Shown: piece by piece, positions 50,426 to 58,667 of the stretch
Layout of the letters: each line of letters starts with the position of its first letter
How positions within the stretch are numbered: position 1 is the stretch's first letter
Assembly (NCBI GenBank): GCA_965230195.1
Contig: OZ245997.1
Coordinates: 5,022,001 to 5,086,000, forward strand
Reading direction: 5' to 3'
Source: Putridiphycobacter sp965230195
GTDB taxonomy: Bacteria > Bacteroidota > Bacteroidia > Flavobacteriales_D > Crocinitomicaceae
Length of the DNA stretch: 64,000 nt
Program-made: the position numbers and the translations under genes
The notes under the pieces: model-generated
Told to the model about the DNA's origin: nothing
The model's input: only the letters and a program-made list of their open reading frames with translations
Databases searched by the model: none

Positions 50426-53332
50426 TTGTTTAAGAAAAACTTATATAGCTTTTTACTATTTCTGATATTTGAACTATCAGTATTTTCACAGGACCCAGCC
50501 TATGCTAACTACACTGTTAAAGATGGGCTCCCCAGTTCCGAAACTTATGATATATTCCAGGATTCATTAGGTTTTATGTGGTTCTTAACCGATAAAGGTA
50601 TTGCTAGATATGATGGTTCTGACTTTCAAACTTTTGACCAATCAGGTTTACCAGATGTCATTTTTGACTTTTTCAAGGAAAGTGAAACAAAAGTTTGGAT
50701 TAGTACTATGAATAATCAACTCTTCTTTTTTAACCCATGCGAATATCCAATTTCTTTTCACGAATTTAAGTTTAACACCATTCTGAAAAAAGAAATGAAT
50801 AAACTAGCAAGGCATGATTACATTAAGGGTTTTAAAATTATAGACAATGACTACTATTTTACTTTTTCAATTTCTACTGGTTATCTCAAAATAACAAAAA
50901 AGGGACAGGCAGAATCAAACTTTACATTAACTCAAGAATTACCGTACTTAACTGATAAAACAATTATTATCACTCCTGACTTAATATATACCACTTTATC
51001 AAAAAGTAAAAACCCACTTAAGGATCAAACTAAAGTTTATGATAAGACATCACAAAATAAATACATAATTAAAGAGAGCATAGAAACACTTCAGTTTTTT
51101 GCAAAAGGGATTACTAAGATTTTGAACTTAAAAAAAAAACTTATCATCTTAAGTCAAAATGATTTATTAAAGTTAGATAATGGTGAAATAAATTCAAAAT
51201 ATATTGTTAACCGGGGCCTTGATATTGTTTTTTCACCTCACAAAAATGCATATATCCTAACTACTCACAATGGAGCTTTTCTTCTTTCAGAAGACTTTGT
51301 TTTTATTGATCATTTTTTTAAAGACATTGCTATAAGTTCAGTTTTTATTGATCAACAGCAAAATTTGTGGTTTGGTACTATTGAACGCGGTGTTTTCTTA
51401 ATCAAAAATCTAAATGTTCGTTCACAAAATGTATCTGATCAGTTTTCAATTATCACAAATGTATTTTTCAGGCAACAAAAAAAAATTTTCACGAATGGAA
51501 AAAAGAGTTTACTAGTCTTAAATGAGCAAACAAAAAAAAATACTTTAGTTAAAAATGTTAGTCTCTTAGGAAAAGATAATCTCTTCCGCCTAGATACTAA
51601 ATCTGATACACTGACTTTAGGCAGTCCAGATTTTAGGTTAAAAAGTGTTTCCTCACCAAAAAAATCGTATCACTATCATTATAAAACAAATAATCAAGAC
51701 TCCATAAACATATATCTTACTTCTACAGGAAATAGGATATGGTATGTGGACGAAAATGAATACTTTAAAACAAAAACAAAACTGGATATTATAGGTAATC
51801 GTTTAACTAAATGTGACAGTTCAACTTATTTCATAGCCGCAGAACAAGGCCTATATAACCTAATCTTACCAGAAAAAAAATGCATTCCTTATCATCATCA
51901 ATCCAATAATTTGTTTAAAAAACCAGCAAAGTTTATTGAAAAATTTGGTAGTGGCTATGTGGTAGGTACCCGAAAAGATGGGATATATTATTTTGAAGAG
52001 AACGTTAAGTGGCATATTGATCAATCAGATGGTTTATTGAATAACCGGATTACTGATCTTTTAGTTGAAAATGATTCTGTGATTTGGGTCAGTTCTTTTT
52101 CAGGAATTAACCGAATTATAATTGATCGTCAAAAACAAGGTTTTTCAATTGAAAGTATTACAAGGGATAGTGATGGTATTCCATCCAATGAAATAACAGA
52201 TCTAAATATCAATAATGATACAATATGGACCTGTACAAGAAATGGGGTTTGCTTTTTTGATTCGAAAACAGAATTTAAAACTAAAAAACCTCTTTTTTAC
52301 ATTGACTCTATTCAATATCAAAATTCTACCTATCATAATCCAACCGAAGATTTTGTAATTGATTATGATCAGGACCTCACAATCTACTTTTCTGGTATGC
52401 AATATGGCATCCAAAAACCAGCCAATTTCGAATATAAATTGTCTTCCTCCAAAGATGGAGCCTGGAAATTAACTAACAGTAATAGTCTCTCATTAGCCCA
52501 CTTGCCTTCAGGAGAACATACCGTATCCATTAAGAGACAAGACAACCTTGAGATACTAGGTGTAGTAAATATTTCCGTGACCCCGCCTTATTGGCAAAAA
52601 TGGTATTTTATTGTAGCAATTTCAATTATGCTTATCGTATTATTAATTCTGTTAATCAGGGTATCAATTAAAATTAATAACAAACGAAAACAGAAAGAAA
52701 TTGATAAGGTTAAGTTGGAAATTAAAGCTTTAACATCCCAAATGAATCCTCACTTTACGTTTAACACAATTAACTCTATTCAACATTACCTTATTCAAAA
52801 TGATAAAATTGGGGGGATTCAATACCTAAGTGAATATGCAAAACTGATCAGACAATCTCTCAATCATTCACGAAATGAATTTATTACAATAAAAGAGGAA
52901 TTGGAGTTCCTTAAATTATACTACCAACTAGAACAAAAACGTTTTGACAAAACTTTTGAACTCAATTTTACTATTGACCTGGAGTCTCCTCCTGATAAAA
53001 TCCAGATTCCTTCATTATTATTACAACCATTAATTGAAAATGCAATTATTCATGGTGTTAATGCAGTTGACTATCCGGGAGAAATTAATATCATTATTAA
53101 TGAGTCATCAGGAATGTTTGAAATCGAAATCAACGATAATGGGATTGGTTTGCTAAACAGTTCCGAAAATAACCTGAAAAAATCACACGGACTAAATATA
53201 CTTAAGGACCGTTTGAAGATATACAATGATAAAAATGCAACTGATAATTTAATCGATATAGATTATATGGATACCAGTCTCAAAACAGGAACAAAGATTC
53301 AATTCAAGCTACCAATAAAGTATTTGGACTAG
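50426..53332 (+). CDS. Membrane sensor histidine kinase, two-component propeller plus LytS-type kinase
   Basis: 968 residues. The start is TTG at 50426: it opens a good signal peptide (FKKNLYSFLLFLIFELSVFS), and the next in-frame ATG falls about 50 residues inside the folded domain. The extracytoplasmic part is a beta-propeller of the two-component-regulator type (YTVKDGLPSSETYDIFQDS, then GFMWFLTDKGIARYDG; also QNLWFGTIERGVFLI) followed by a Y_Y_Y-like domain (about 635-715). A membrane helix lies at about 733-756. The kinase is of the LytS/His_kinase family (QMNPHFTFNTINSIQHYL; LLQPLIENAIIHG). No LytTR response regulator is adjacent. Codon use is AT-rich and there are three A9-A10 runs. Confidence 0.88.
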   Translation: MFKKNLYSFLLFLIFELSVFSQDPAYANYTVKDGLPSSETYDIFQDSLGFMWFLTDKGIARYDGSDFQTFDQSGLPDVIFDFFKESETKVWISTMNNQLFFFNPCEYPISFHEFKFNTILKKEMNKLARHDYIKGFKIIDNDYYFTFSISTGYLKITKKGQAESNFTLTQELPYLTDKTIIITPDLIYTTLSKSKNPLKDQTKVYDKTSQNKYIIKESIETLQFFAKGITKILNLKKKLIILSQNDLLKLDNGEINSKYIVNRGLDIVFSPHKNAYILTTHNGAFLLSEDFVFIDHFFKDIAISSVFIDQQQNLWFGTIERGVFLIKNLNVRSQNVSDQFSIITNVFFRQQKKIFTNGKKSLLVLNEQTKKNTLVKNVSLLGKDNLFRLDTKSDTLTLGSPDFRLKSVSSPKKSYHYHYKTNNQDSINIYLTSTGNRIWYVDENEYFKTKTKLDIIGNRLTKCDSSTYFIAAEQGLYNLILPEKKCIPYHHQSNNLFKKPAKFIEKFGSGYVVGTRKDGIYYFEENVKWHIDQSDGLLNNRITDLLVENDSVIWVSSFSGINRIIIDRQKQGFSIESITRDSDGIPSNEITDLNINNDTIWTCTRNGVCFFDSKTEFKTKKPLFYIDSIQYQNSTYHNPTEDFVIDYDQDLTIYFSGMQYGIQKPANFEYKLSSSKDGAWKLTNSNSLSLAHLPSGEHTVSIKRQDNLEILGVVNISVTPPYWQKWYFIVAISIMLIVLLILLIRVSIKINNKRKQKEIDKVKLEIKALTSQMNPHFTFNTINSIQHYLIQNDKIGGIQYLSEYAKLIRQSLNHSRNEFITIKEELEFLKLYYQLEQKRFDKTFELNFTIDLESPPDKIQIPSLLLQPLIENAIIHGVNAVDYPGEINIIINESSGMFEIEINDNGIGLLNSSENNLKKSHGLNILKDRLKIYNDKNATDNLIDIDYMDTSLKTGTKIQFKLPIKYLD

Positions 53333-53358
53333 ATAAATAGGTTAGATACCTCAGATAC

Positions 53359-53389
53359 TTGTAATCGCTTAATATTTTAAGTATATTTA
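53359..53389 (+). promoter_or_regulatory. Promoter of the SPFH gene (TTG-N20-TATATTTA)
   Basis: TTG at 53359-53361, 20 bp spacer, TATATTTA at 53382-53389. It fits the Bacteroidota promoter with one mismatch in the -7 box and predicts a start near 53395, 15 bp before the ATG. Confidence 0.6.
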
Positions 53390-53409
53390 TTCACACTAAA
53401 CTTAAAACT

Positions 53410-54345
53410 ATGAATGAACAGGATATTATTTTTTATGCCGTTTGCGGACTGATTGGTTTATTATTAATCTATAAAGCAGTTATATTGGTTCAGGAACGAA
53501 CTTATTATGTGATTCAAAGACTGGGTAAATTTACAAGAATGGCCGGTCCGGGTTTTGGATTAATTATTCCATTTATCGACTCTAAAGCTGGTGTGATTAA
53601 TATGCGTGTTCAACAACTGGATGTTGATGTTGAAACCAAAACAAATGATGATGTATTTGTTCACTTAAGAGTTTCTGTTCAATTTCAGGTCATGAAGTCA
53701 AAGTTATGGGAATCTTACTATTCATTAGACAATCCCAGACATCAAATCGCTTCCTATATTTTTGATGATGTAAGAGCCGAGGTTCCCAAAATGGAATTGG
53801 ATGATGTATTTGCCAAAAAAGATGATATTGCCAATGCTGTCAGACAAAACTTAGCTGATTCTATGGATGAGTATGGTTACAGCATTGTTAAAACACTAAT
53901 TACTGATATTGACCCTGATGCCAGAGTTAAAGATTCCATGAATAGAATTAATGCAGCCAAAAGAGATAAAGAAGCCACTATGGAAGAAGCCGAAGCTTCT
54001 AAAATCAGAGTTGTAAAAGCGGCTGAAGCTGATGCAGAATCCAAACGACTTTCAGGTGAAGGTATTGCTCAGCAGAGATTAGAGATTGTTCGTGGATTTA
54101 AGGAATCGGTAGAGGATTTCCAAAAATCACTAAAATCAATTACCCATGAAGAGGTTATGCAATTTGTGTTACTGACTCAGTATTTTGACACCTTAAATAA
54201 TATTGGTGCTAATGGTAAAAACAGCTCTATTTTAATCCCTCATTCACCTAGTGCAATGGCCGATTTCCAACAACAAATCATCAATGGCACTTTGGTTGGC
54301 GGAAAATTAAAGGAAGCTGACGATAAAAATAATGCTTCAGAATAA
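53410..54345 (+). CDS. SPFH/stomatin-prohibitin family membrane protein
   Basis: 311 residues. One N-terminal membrane helix (about 5-27) is followed by the SPFH domain (YYVIQRLGKFTRMAGPGFGL, then IPFIDSKAGVINMRVQQLDV and FDDVRAEVPKMELDDVF). A long coiled-coil helix (about 170-235, RINAAKRDKEATMEEAEASK) and a short tail come last. Such proteins form ring-shaped or cage-like scaffolds that organise membranes or regulate proteases. No NfeD-like partner is next to it. The endonuclease-like gene follows 19 bp after the stop. Confidence 0.9.
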   Translation: MNEQDIIFYAVCGLIGLLLIYKAVILVQERTYYVIQRLGKFTRMAGPGFGLIIPFIDSKAGVINMRVQQLDVDVETKTNDDVFVHLRVSVQFQVMKSKLWESYYSLDNPRHQIASYIFDDVRAEVPKMELDDVFAKKDDIANAVRQNLADSMDEYGYSIVKTLITDIDPDARVKDSMNRINAAKRDKEATMEEAEASKIRVVKAAEADAESKRLSGEGIAQQRLEIVRGFKESVEDFQKSLKSITHEEVMQFVLLTQYFDTLNNIGANGKNSSILIPHSPSAMADFQQQIINGTLVGGKLKEADDKNNASE

Positions 54346-54364
54346 TTAGATTCTGCCAGTTAAA

Positions 54365-55396
54365 ATGAGGTTTGCTTTAAAATATTGGTGTGTCCTCATT
54401 ATTTTGCTAGTCGCTAAACGGATCTCTGCCCAAAATCCTCAGATTAATAACAAGGGAATTCGGGTGATGTTCTATAATGTTGAAAATCTATTTCATCCTG
54501 AAAACGACAGTTTAAAACGGGATGATGAGTTTACACCTGAAGGTTTAAAACGCTGGAATTATTACCGTTATACGAGTAAACTAAACAAGATTGCTCAAAA
54601 TATTATTGCTATCGGGGAATGGCAACCTCCTGCGGTGGTAGGATTATGTGAAATAGAGAACAAACAATGTTTAAATGATCTGATTTATAACACGCCTTTA
54701 AAACAATTTGGGTATCAAATCATTCATCAGGAAAGTAAAGACCCACGTGGAATTGATGTTGCTTTACTTTACAGGCCGGATTTTTTTAAACCGGAATACT
54801 TCAGGAGCATTGAATTGGAATTTCCTGACGGCAACAGTACCAGCAGGGATATTTTATACGTTAAGGGTGTTACCGGTAAGGATACATTGCATTGTTTTGT
54901 GAACCACTGGCCTTCAAGGTATGGTGGACAGCTCGAGACTGAACCTAAAAGAGCATTTGCAGCACGTATATTAAAATCACATATTGATTCCACTTTAAAC
55001 ACAAATAAAAATGCCAATATTATTGCCATGGGTGATTTTAATGATTACCCAACAGACAACAGCTTAAGCAAAATTCTTAACGCCCAAAAGGATACCTTCG
55101 GGTCTAATAGTTTAATTAACTTATGCTGGCAATTTGAAGGGCATTCAGGCACCAATAAATACCAGCAATATTGGCACGTTCTGGATCAGTTTATAGTCAA
55201 TAAAAACTTAATGGACAACAGAAAAGGACTGTACACCTCTTTTCACCTGACTAAAATCTTTACTCCAAAATGGTTATTGATTGATGAGAGTAATAGCCCC
55301 GGGCAGAAACCATTCCGGACCTATAACGGCTTTAATTATATCAATGGATATTCAGATCACCTCCCCATTTATATTGATATTCTTTATGCTAAGTAA
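54365..55396 (+). CDS. Secreted endonuclease/exonuclease/phosphatase-family protein
   Basis: 343 residues with a signal peptide (1-22, cleavage near RISAQ). The family motifs are in order: VMFYNVENLF (Asn/Asp metal site), VGLCEIENKQCL (catalytic Glu), FVNHWPSRYGG (His), AMGDFNDYP (Asp/Asn) and GYSDHLPIYIDI (final Asp-His). Export suggests a periplasmic or secreted nuclease or phosphoesterase. It probably shares the SPFH promoter. Its 3' end overlaps the convergent gene by 8 bp. Confidence 0.9.
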   Translation: MRFALKYWCVLIILLVAKRISAQNPQINNKGIRVMFYNVENLFHPENDSLKRDDEFTPEGLKRWNYYRYTSKLNKIAQNIIAIGEWQPPAVVGLCEIENKQCLNDLIYNTPLKQFGYQIIHQESKDPRGIDVALLYRPDFFKPEYFRSIELEFPDGNSTSRDILYVKGVTGKDTLHCFVNHWPSRYGGQLETEPKRAFAARILKSHIDSTLNTNKNANIIAMGDFNDYPTDNSLSKILNAQKDTFGSNSLINLCWQFEGHSGTNKYQQYWHVLDQFIVNKNLMDNRKGLYTSFHLTKIFTPKWLLIDESNSPGQKPFRTYNGFNYINGYSDHLPIYIDILYAK

Positions 55397-56048
55397 AGTG
55401 GTTATTTTTTAAATCAGCTATTGTTCTGTTATATGAACCGGATTCATCTTTTCTCTTAATCGTCAAATAATAGTGTTTAGCAATTTCCCCCTGTTGTTCA
55501 AGGTTAAAATCCTTTAAGCGAAATTTCAACCATTTCTTGTCATAGGAGTACCCACCGTTTCTTTGAGCTCTTAAAGCCTTTATAATATAGACTATTCCAA
55601 TTTTATTGTACTGTTTAATATGAACCATTTCATGAATGAGCCACGCCATATCATTCAAATTGTTTTCCGTATCAATCTCCCGGCTAAAATATATCCGTCG
55701 GAACAGCACAAAACCTAGTTTTTGTTTACCAGCATATTTTGCACCCCATTTTGCCCAAACTGAATGTTCTTTTATTGTTACATATTTAAACCGATAGTCT
55801 TCACCAAAAACAGATTTAATTTCCTTTACCTCAAAGTCATTTAACCTTCTACACCGGACAAACAACTTTCCAACAGCACTAATCAATACGAAAATGCCAA
55901 AAATATCTATGATTGAAAATGGTATAAACACCAGCCACCACAAAAAGGAAAAAATCGAATAGAATTTTGCCTGCACAGGCTTGTTTAATCTGTTTGAGTT
56001 AAAATCAAACAGGTACAAACCAAAGCTTTTTTTGATGAAGTTAACCAT
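55389..56048 (-). CDS. Membrane-anchored protein with HExxH motif, DUF4157-like layout
   Basis: 219 residues. Two close hydrophobic segments lie at about 31-60. The rest has VFGEDYRFKYVTIKEH, then RRIYFSREID, then AWLIHEMVHIKQYNKIG with a zinc-protease motif HEMVH at 139-143. That order (an FGxD/F-V region, an I-Y-F strand, then LxHExxHxxQ) resembles DUF4157/eCIS-core-type domains. A third metal ligand is not obvious. No phage-tail or toxin gene lies nearby. Activity is inferred from the motif only. The gene converges with the nuclease gene and precedes a terminator of acnA. Confidence 0.5.
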   Translation of the reverse strand: MVNFIKKSFGLYLFDFNSNRLNKPVQAKFYSIFSFLWWLVFIPFSIIDIFGIFVLISAVGKLFVRCRRLNDFEVKEIKSVFGEDYRFKYVTIKEHSVWAKWGAKYAGKQKLGFVLFRRIYFSREIDTENNLNDMAWLIHEMVHIKQYNKIGIVYIIKALRAQRNGGYSYDKKWLKFRLKDFNLEQQGEIAKHYYLTIKRKDESGSYNRTIADLKNNHFT

Positions 56049-56063
56049 TGATCAAAAGTAAAA

Positions 56064-56092
56064 AACCGTCCTGAATACTATTCGGGACGGTT
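56064..56092 (-). terminator. Rho-independent terminator after acnA
   Basis: Inverted repeat 56064-56076 / 56080-56092 (core ACCGTCC/GGACGGT, one G-T pair), followed on the minus strand by TTTTTT. Confidence 0.9.
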
Positions 56093-56115
56093 CACAATAT
56101 TTGAATTTTTATTTC

Positions 56116-58380
56116 TTATTGTTGCGTTTTGATCAAATTTAAAGCTGATCCGTATTTAAACCATTCAATTTGAGAATCATTATAAGTATGGTTAACTGAA
56201 ATAGTGTCTTTTGAACCATCACTGTGAACAATCTCAACAGTCAATGGTTTGCCTGGTGCAAAATCAACCAAATCTACAAAATTGAATTTATCATCCTCCT
56301 GAATCAGATCATAGTCAGATTCATTAGCAAACGTTAACCCCAGCATGCCTTGCTTTTTTAAATTGGTTTCATGAATTCTGGCGAATGATTTTACTATCAC
56401 TGCAGCGACATTTAAGTGTCGTGGTTCCATAGCAGCATGTTCCCTTGAAGACCCTTCACCATAATTATGATCTCCTATTACAACGCTTGATATTCCAGCT
56501 GCCTTATATGCTCTGGCAACAGATGGAACAGGTCCATACTCACCAGTCAATTGATTTTTTATTTTGTTGGTTTCCTTTCCAAATGCATTTACCGCTCCGA
56601 TTAAACAATTGTTTGAAATATTGTCTAAATGTCCCCGGTATTTTAACCATGGTCCCGCCATTGAGATGTGATCGGTAGTACATTTTCCAAATGCTTTTAT
56701 TAATAATGGTGCATTTTCGATATTTTGACCATCCCAGGCCGGAAAAGGCGTCAATAACTGCAGCCTGTCCGAAGTTGGGTTCACCACAACTTCTATCCCC
56801 GATCCATCTTCAACTGGTGGAGTAAATCCATTATCCTCCACATCAAAGCCTTTTGGTGGCAGCTCCCATCCGGTTGGTTCATCAAGTTTTACTGCTTCTC
56901 CATCACTATTTATTAAGGTATCTGTCATTGGATTAAAATCCAGACGACCTGATATGGCAATAGCGGCCACCATTTCGGGAGAGGTCACAAATGCATGCGT
57001 ATTTGGATTTCCATCAGCACGTTTGGAAAAATTTCGGTTAAATGAGTGTACAATAGTGTTTTTTGGTCCGTTTTTAGGGTCATTATACCTTCCCCACTGT
57101 CCAATACAAGGGCCGCAGGCATTGGTAAATATTGTAGCATTCAAATCTTCAAAAATATCCAATAAGCCATCTCTGCTTGCTATATACCTTACCTGTTCCG
57201 AACCAGGATTAATTCCAAATTCGGCCTTTGTTACTAATCCTTTATCCACTGCTTGTTTAGCAATTGAAGCTGCCCGTGACAAATCTTCATACGAGGAGTT
57301 AGTACAAGACCCGATTAATCCCCATTCAACTTCTAAAGGCCATCCATTTGCAGTTGCCTTAGCATTCATCTCTCCAACAGGAGTTGCTAAATCTGGTGTA
57401 AATGGTCCGTTCAAATGAGGTTTTAATTCTGATAAATTAATCTCTATCACCTGATCAAAATATTGTTCCGGGTTTGCATAAACTTCATCATCTCCGGTCA
57501 GGTAGGATTTAACTTTATTCGCTTCATCCGCAATATCATTTCTATCGGTAGCTCTTAAATAGCGTTCCATAGATTCGTCATATCCAAAGGTTGAAGTTGT
57601 GGCTCCAATTTCAGCCCCCATATTACAAATGGTTCCTTTTCCGGTACAAGACATGGATTTTGCTCCTTCTCCAAAATACTCTACAATTGCCCCGGTACCT
57701 CCTTTAACAGTAAGGATTCCGGCTACTTTTAAAATCACATCTTTAGGGGAGGTCCATCCGGACAATTTACCTGTCAATTTAACCCCAATCAGTTTTGGAA
57801 ATTTCAACTCCCATGGCATTCCTGCCATTACGTCCACAGCATCAGCCCCGCCAACACCTATTGCGATCATTCCCAAACCACCTGCGTTTACAGTATGCGA
57901 ATCGGTTCCAATCATCATACCACCGGGAAAAGCATAATTTTCCAAAACAACCTGATGTATAATTCCCGCACCGGGCTTCCAGAAACCAATGCCATATTTA
58001 TTTGAAACTGAAGCCAAAAAATCAAATACTTCACTGGAAGTATCCAAGGCATTTTTTAAATCTGTTTCAGCCCCACTTTTTGCCTGAATTAAATGGTCAC
58101 AATGCACAGTTGTGGGTACTGCTACCTGAGATTTACCAGCTTGCATAAACTGTAATAAGGCCATTTGTGCTGTTGCATCCTGACAAGCAATTCTGTCCGG
58201 TGCAAAATCAACATAATCTTTCCCACGTTGAAATGCAGTTGAAGGATTCCCATCCCACAAGTGAGAATATAATATTTTTTCGGCAAGCGTTAATGGTTTT
58301 CCTGTAACCGCTCTTGCCTTATCAACGCGTTCTGCAACGCCCTGATATACTTTTTTAATCATGTTAATATCAAATGCCAT
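56116..58380 (-). CDS. acn: Aconitate hydratase, AcnA/mitochondrial type
   Basis: 754 residues. It interconverts citrate and isocitrate in the TCA cycle. The iron-sulphur ligands lie in GSCTNSSYED and ACGPCIGQWGR; the swivel domain near the C-terminus has GDHNYGEGSSREHAA. At 754 residues, with DRIACQDATAQMALLQFM near the start, it resembles the mitochondrial aconitase branch rather than the 890-residue AcnA/IRP branch. It is separated from the second aconitase gene by a terminator and has a -7 box at 58416-58423. Confidence 0.95.
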   Translation of the reverse strand: MAFDINMIKKVYQGVAERVDKARAVTGKPLTLAEKILYSHLWDGNPSTAFQRGKDYVDFAPDRIACQDATAQMALLQFMQAGKSQVAVPTTVHCDHLIQAKSGAETDLKNALDTSSEVFDFLASVSNKYGIGFWKPGAGIIHQVVLENYAFPGGMMIGTDSHTVNAGGLGMIAIGVGGADAVDVMAGMPWELKFPKLIGVKLTGKLSGWTSPKDVILKVAGILTVKGGTGAIVEYFGEGAKSMSCTGKGTICNMGAEIGATTSTFGYDESMERYLRATDRNDIADEANKVKSYLTGDDEVYANPEQYFDQVIEINLSELKPHLNGPFTPDLATPVGEMNAKATANGWPLEVEWGLIGSCTNSSYEDLSRAASIAKQAVDKGLVTKAEFGINPGSEQVRYIASRDGLLDIFEDLNATIFTNACGPCIGQWGRYNDPKNGPKNTIVHSFNRNFSKRADGNPNTHAFVTSPEMVAAIAISGRLDFNPMTDTLINSDGEAVKLDEPTGWELPPKGFDVEDNGFTPPVEDGSGIEVVVNPTSDRLQLLTPFPAWDGQNIENAPLLIKAFGKCTTDHISMAGPWLKYRGHLDNISNNCLIGAVNAFGKETNKIKNQLTGEYGPVPSVARAYKAAGISSVVIGDHNYGEGSSREHAAMEPRHLNVAAVIVKSFARIHETNLKKQGMLGLTFANESDYDLIQEDDKFNFVDLVDFAPGKPLTVEIVHSDGSKDTISVNHTYNDSQIEWFKYGSALNLIKTQQ

Positions 58381-58415
58381 ATGTTTTCTTTTAATCTTTA
58401 ATCTCCACTAAGGTA

Positions 58416-58423
58416 CAAAATTA
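58416..58423 (-). promoter_or_regulatory. -7 promoter box for the mitochondrial-type aconitase
   Basis: Minus strand TAATTTTG (TAnnTTTG), 35 bp before the ATG. A TTG occurs 13 bp upstream of it, closer than usual for -33. Confidence 0.45.
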
Positions 58424-58551
58424 GAATACCTTTTACCAATTGTTAAAATAGACTTTTCCTATAATGGAATAGACAAAATCAATCGACCTCTATTTTGAGG
58501 TGTTTTGCCACCTACAAAATCAAAGAAAAAAGTAAGCAATTATTAAACACA

Positions 58552-58592
58552 AGTCTAAAGGAGTCTTCTCGGCTGAGCCTAGACCTCAGACT
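58552..58592. repeat. Nested hairpin between the two aconitase genes
   Basis: Three concentric stems: AGTCT (58552-58556)/AGACT (58588-58592); GAGTCT (58561-58566)/AGAC-C-TC (58581-58587, one bulge); and CTC/GAG closing a GGCT loop (58568-58577). It lies past the acnB terminator and before the acn promoter, in no gene. Confidence 0.4.
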
Positions 58593-58611
58593 TCATTTCT
58601 AATTTTAACGA

Positions 58612-58645
58612 AAAAAGGCTATTTCAGGATTGAAATAGCCTTTTT
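58612..58645 (-). terminator. Rho-independent terminator after acnB
   Basis: Perfect 15-bp inverted repeat (58612-58626 with 58631-58645, GGAT loop) with A and T runs at both ends; 22 bp past the acnB stop. Confidence 0.95.
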
Positions 58646-58667
58646 GATTTTCTAAAAGTTAATATGA

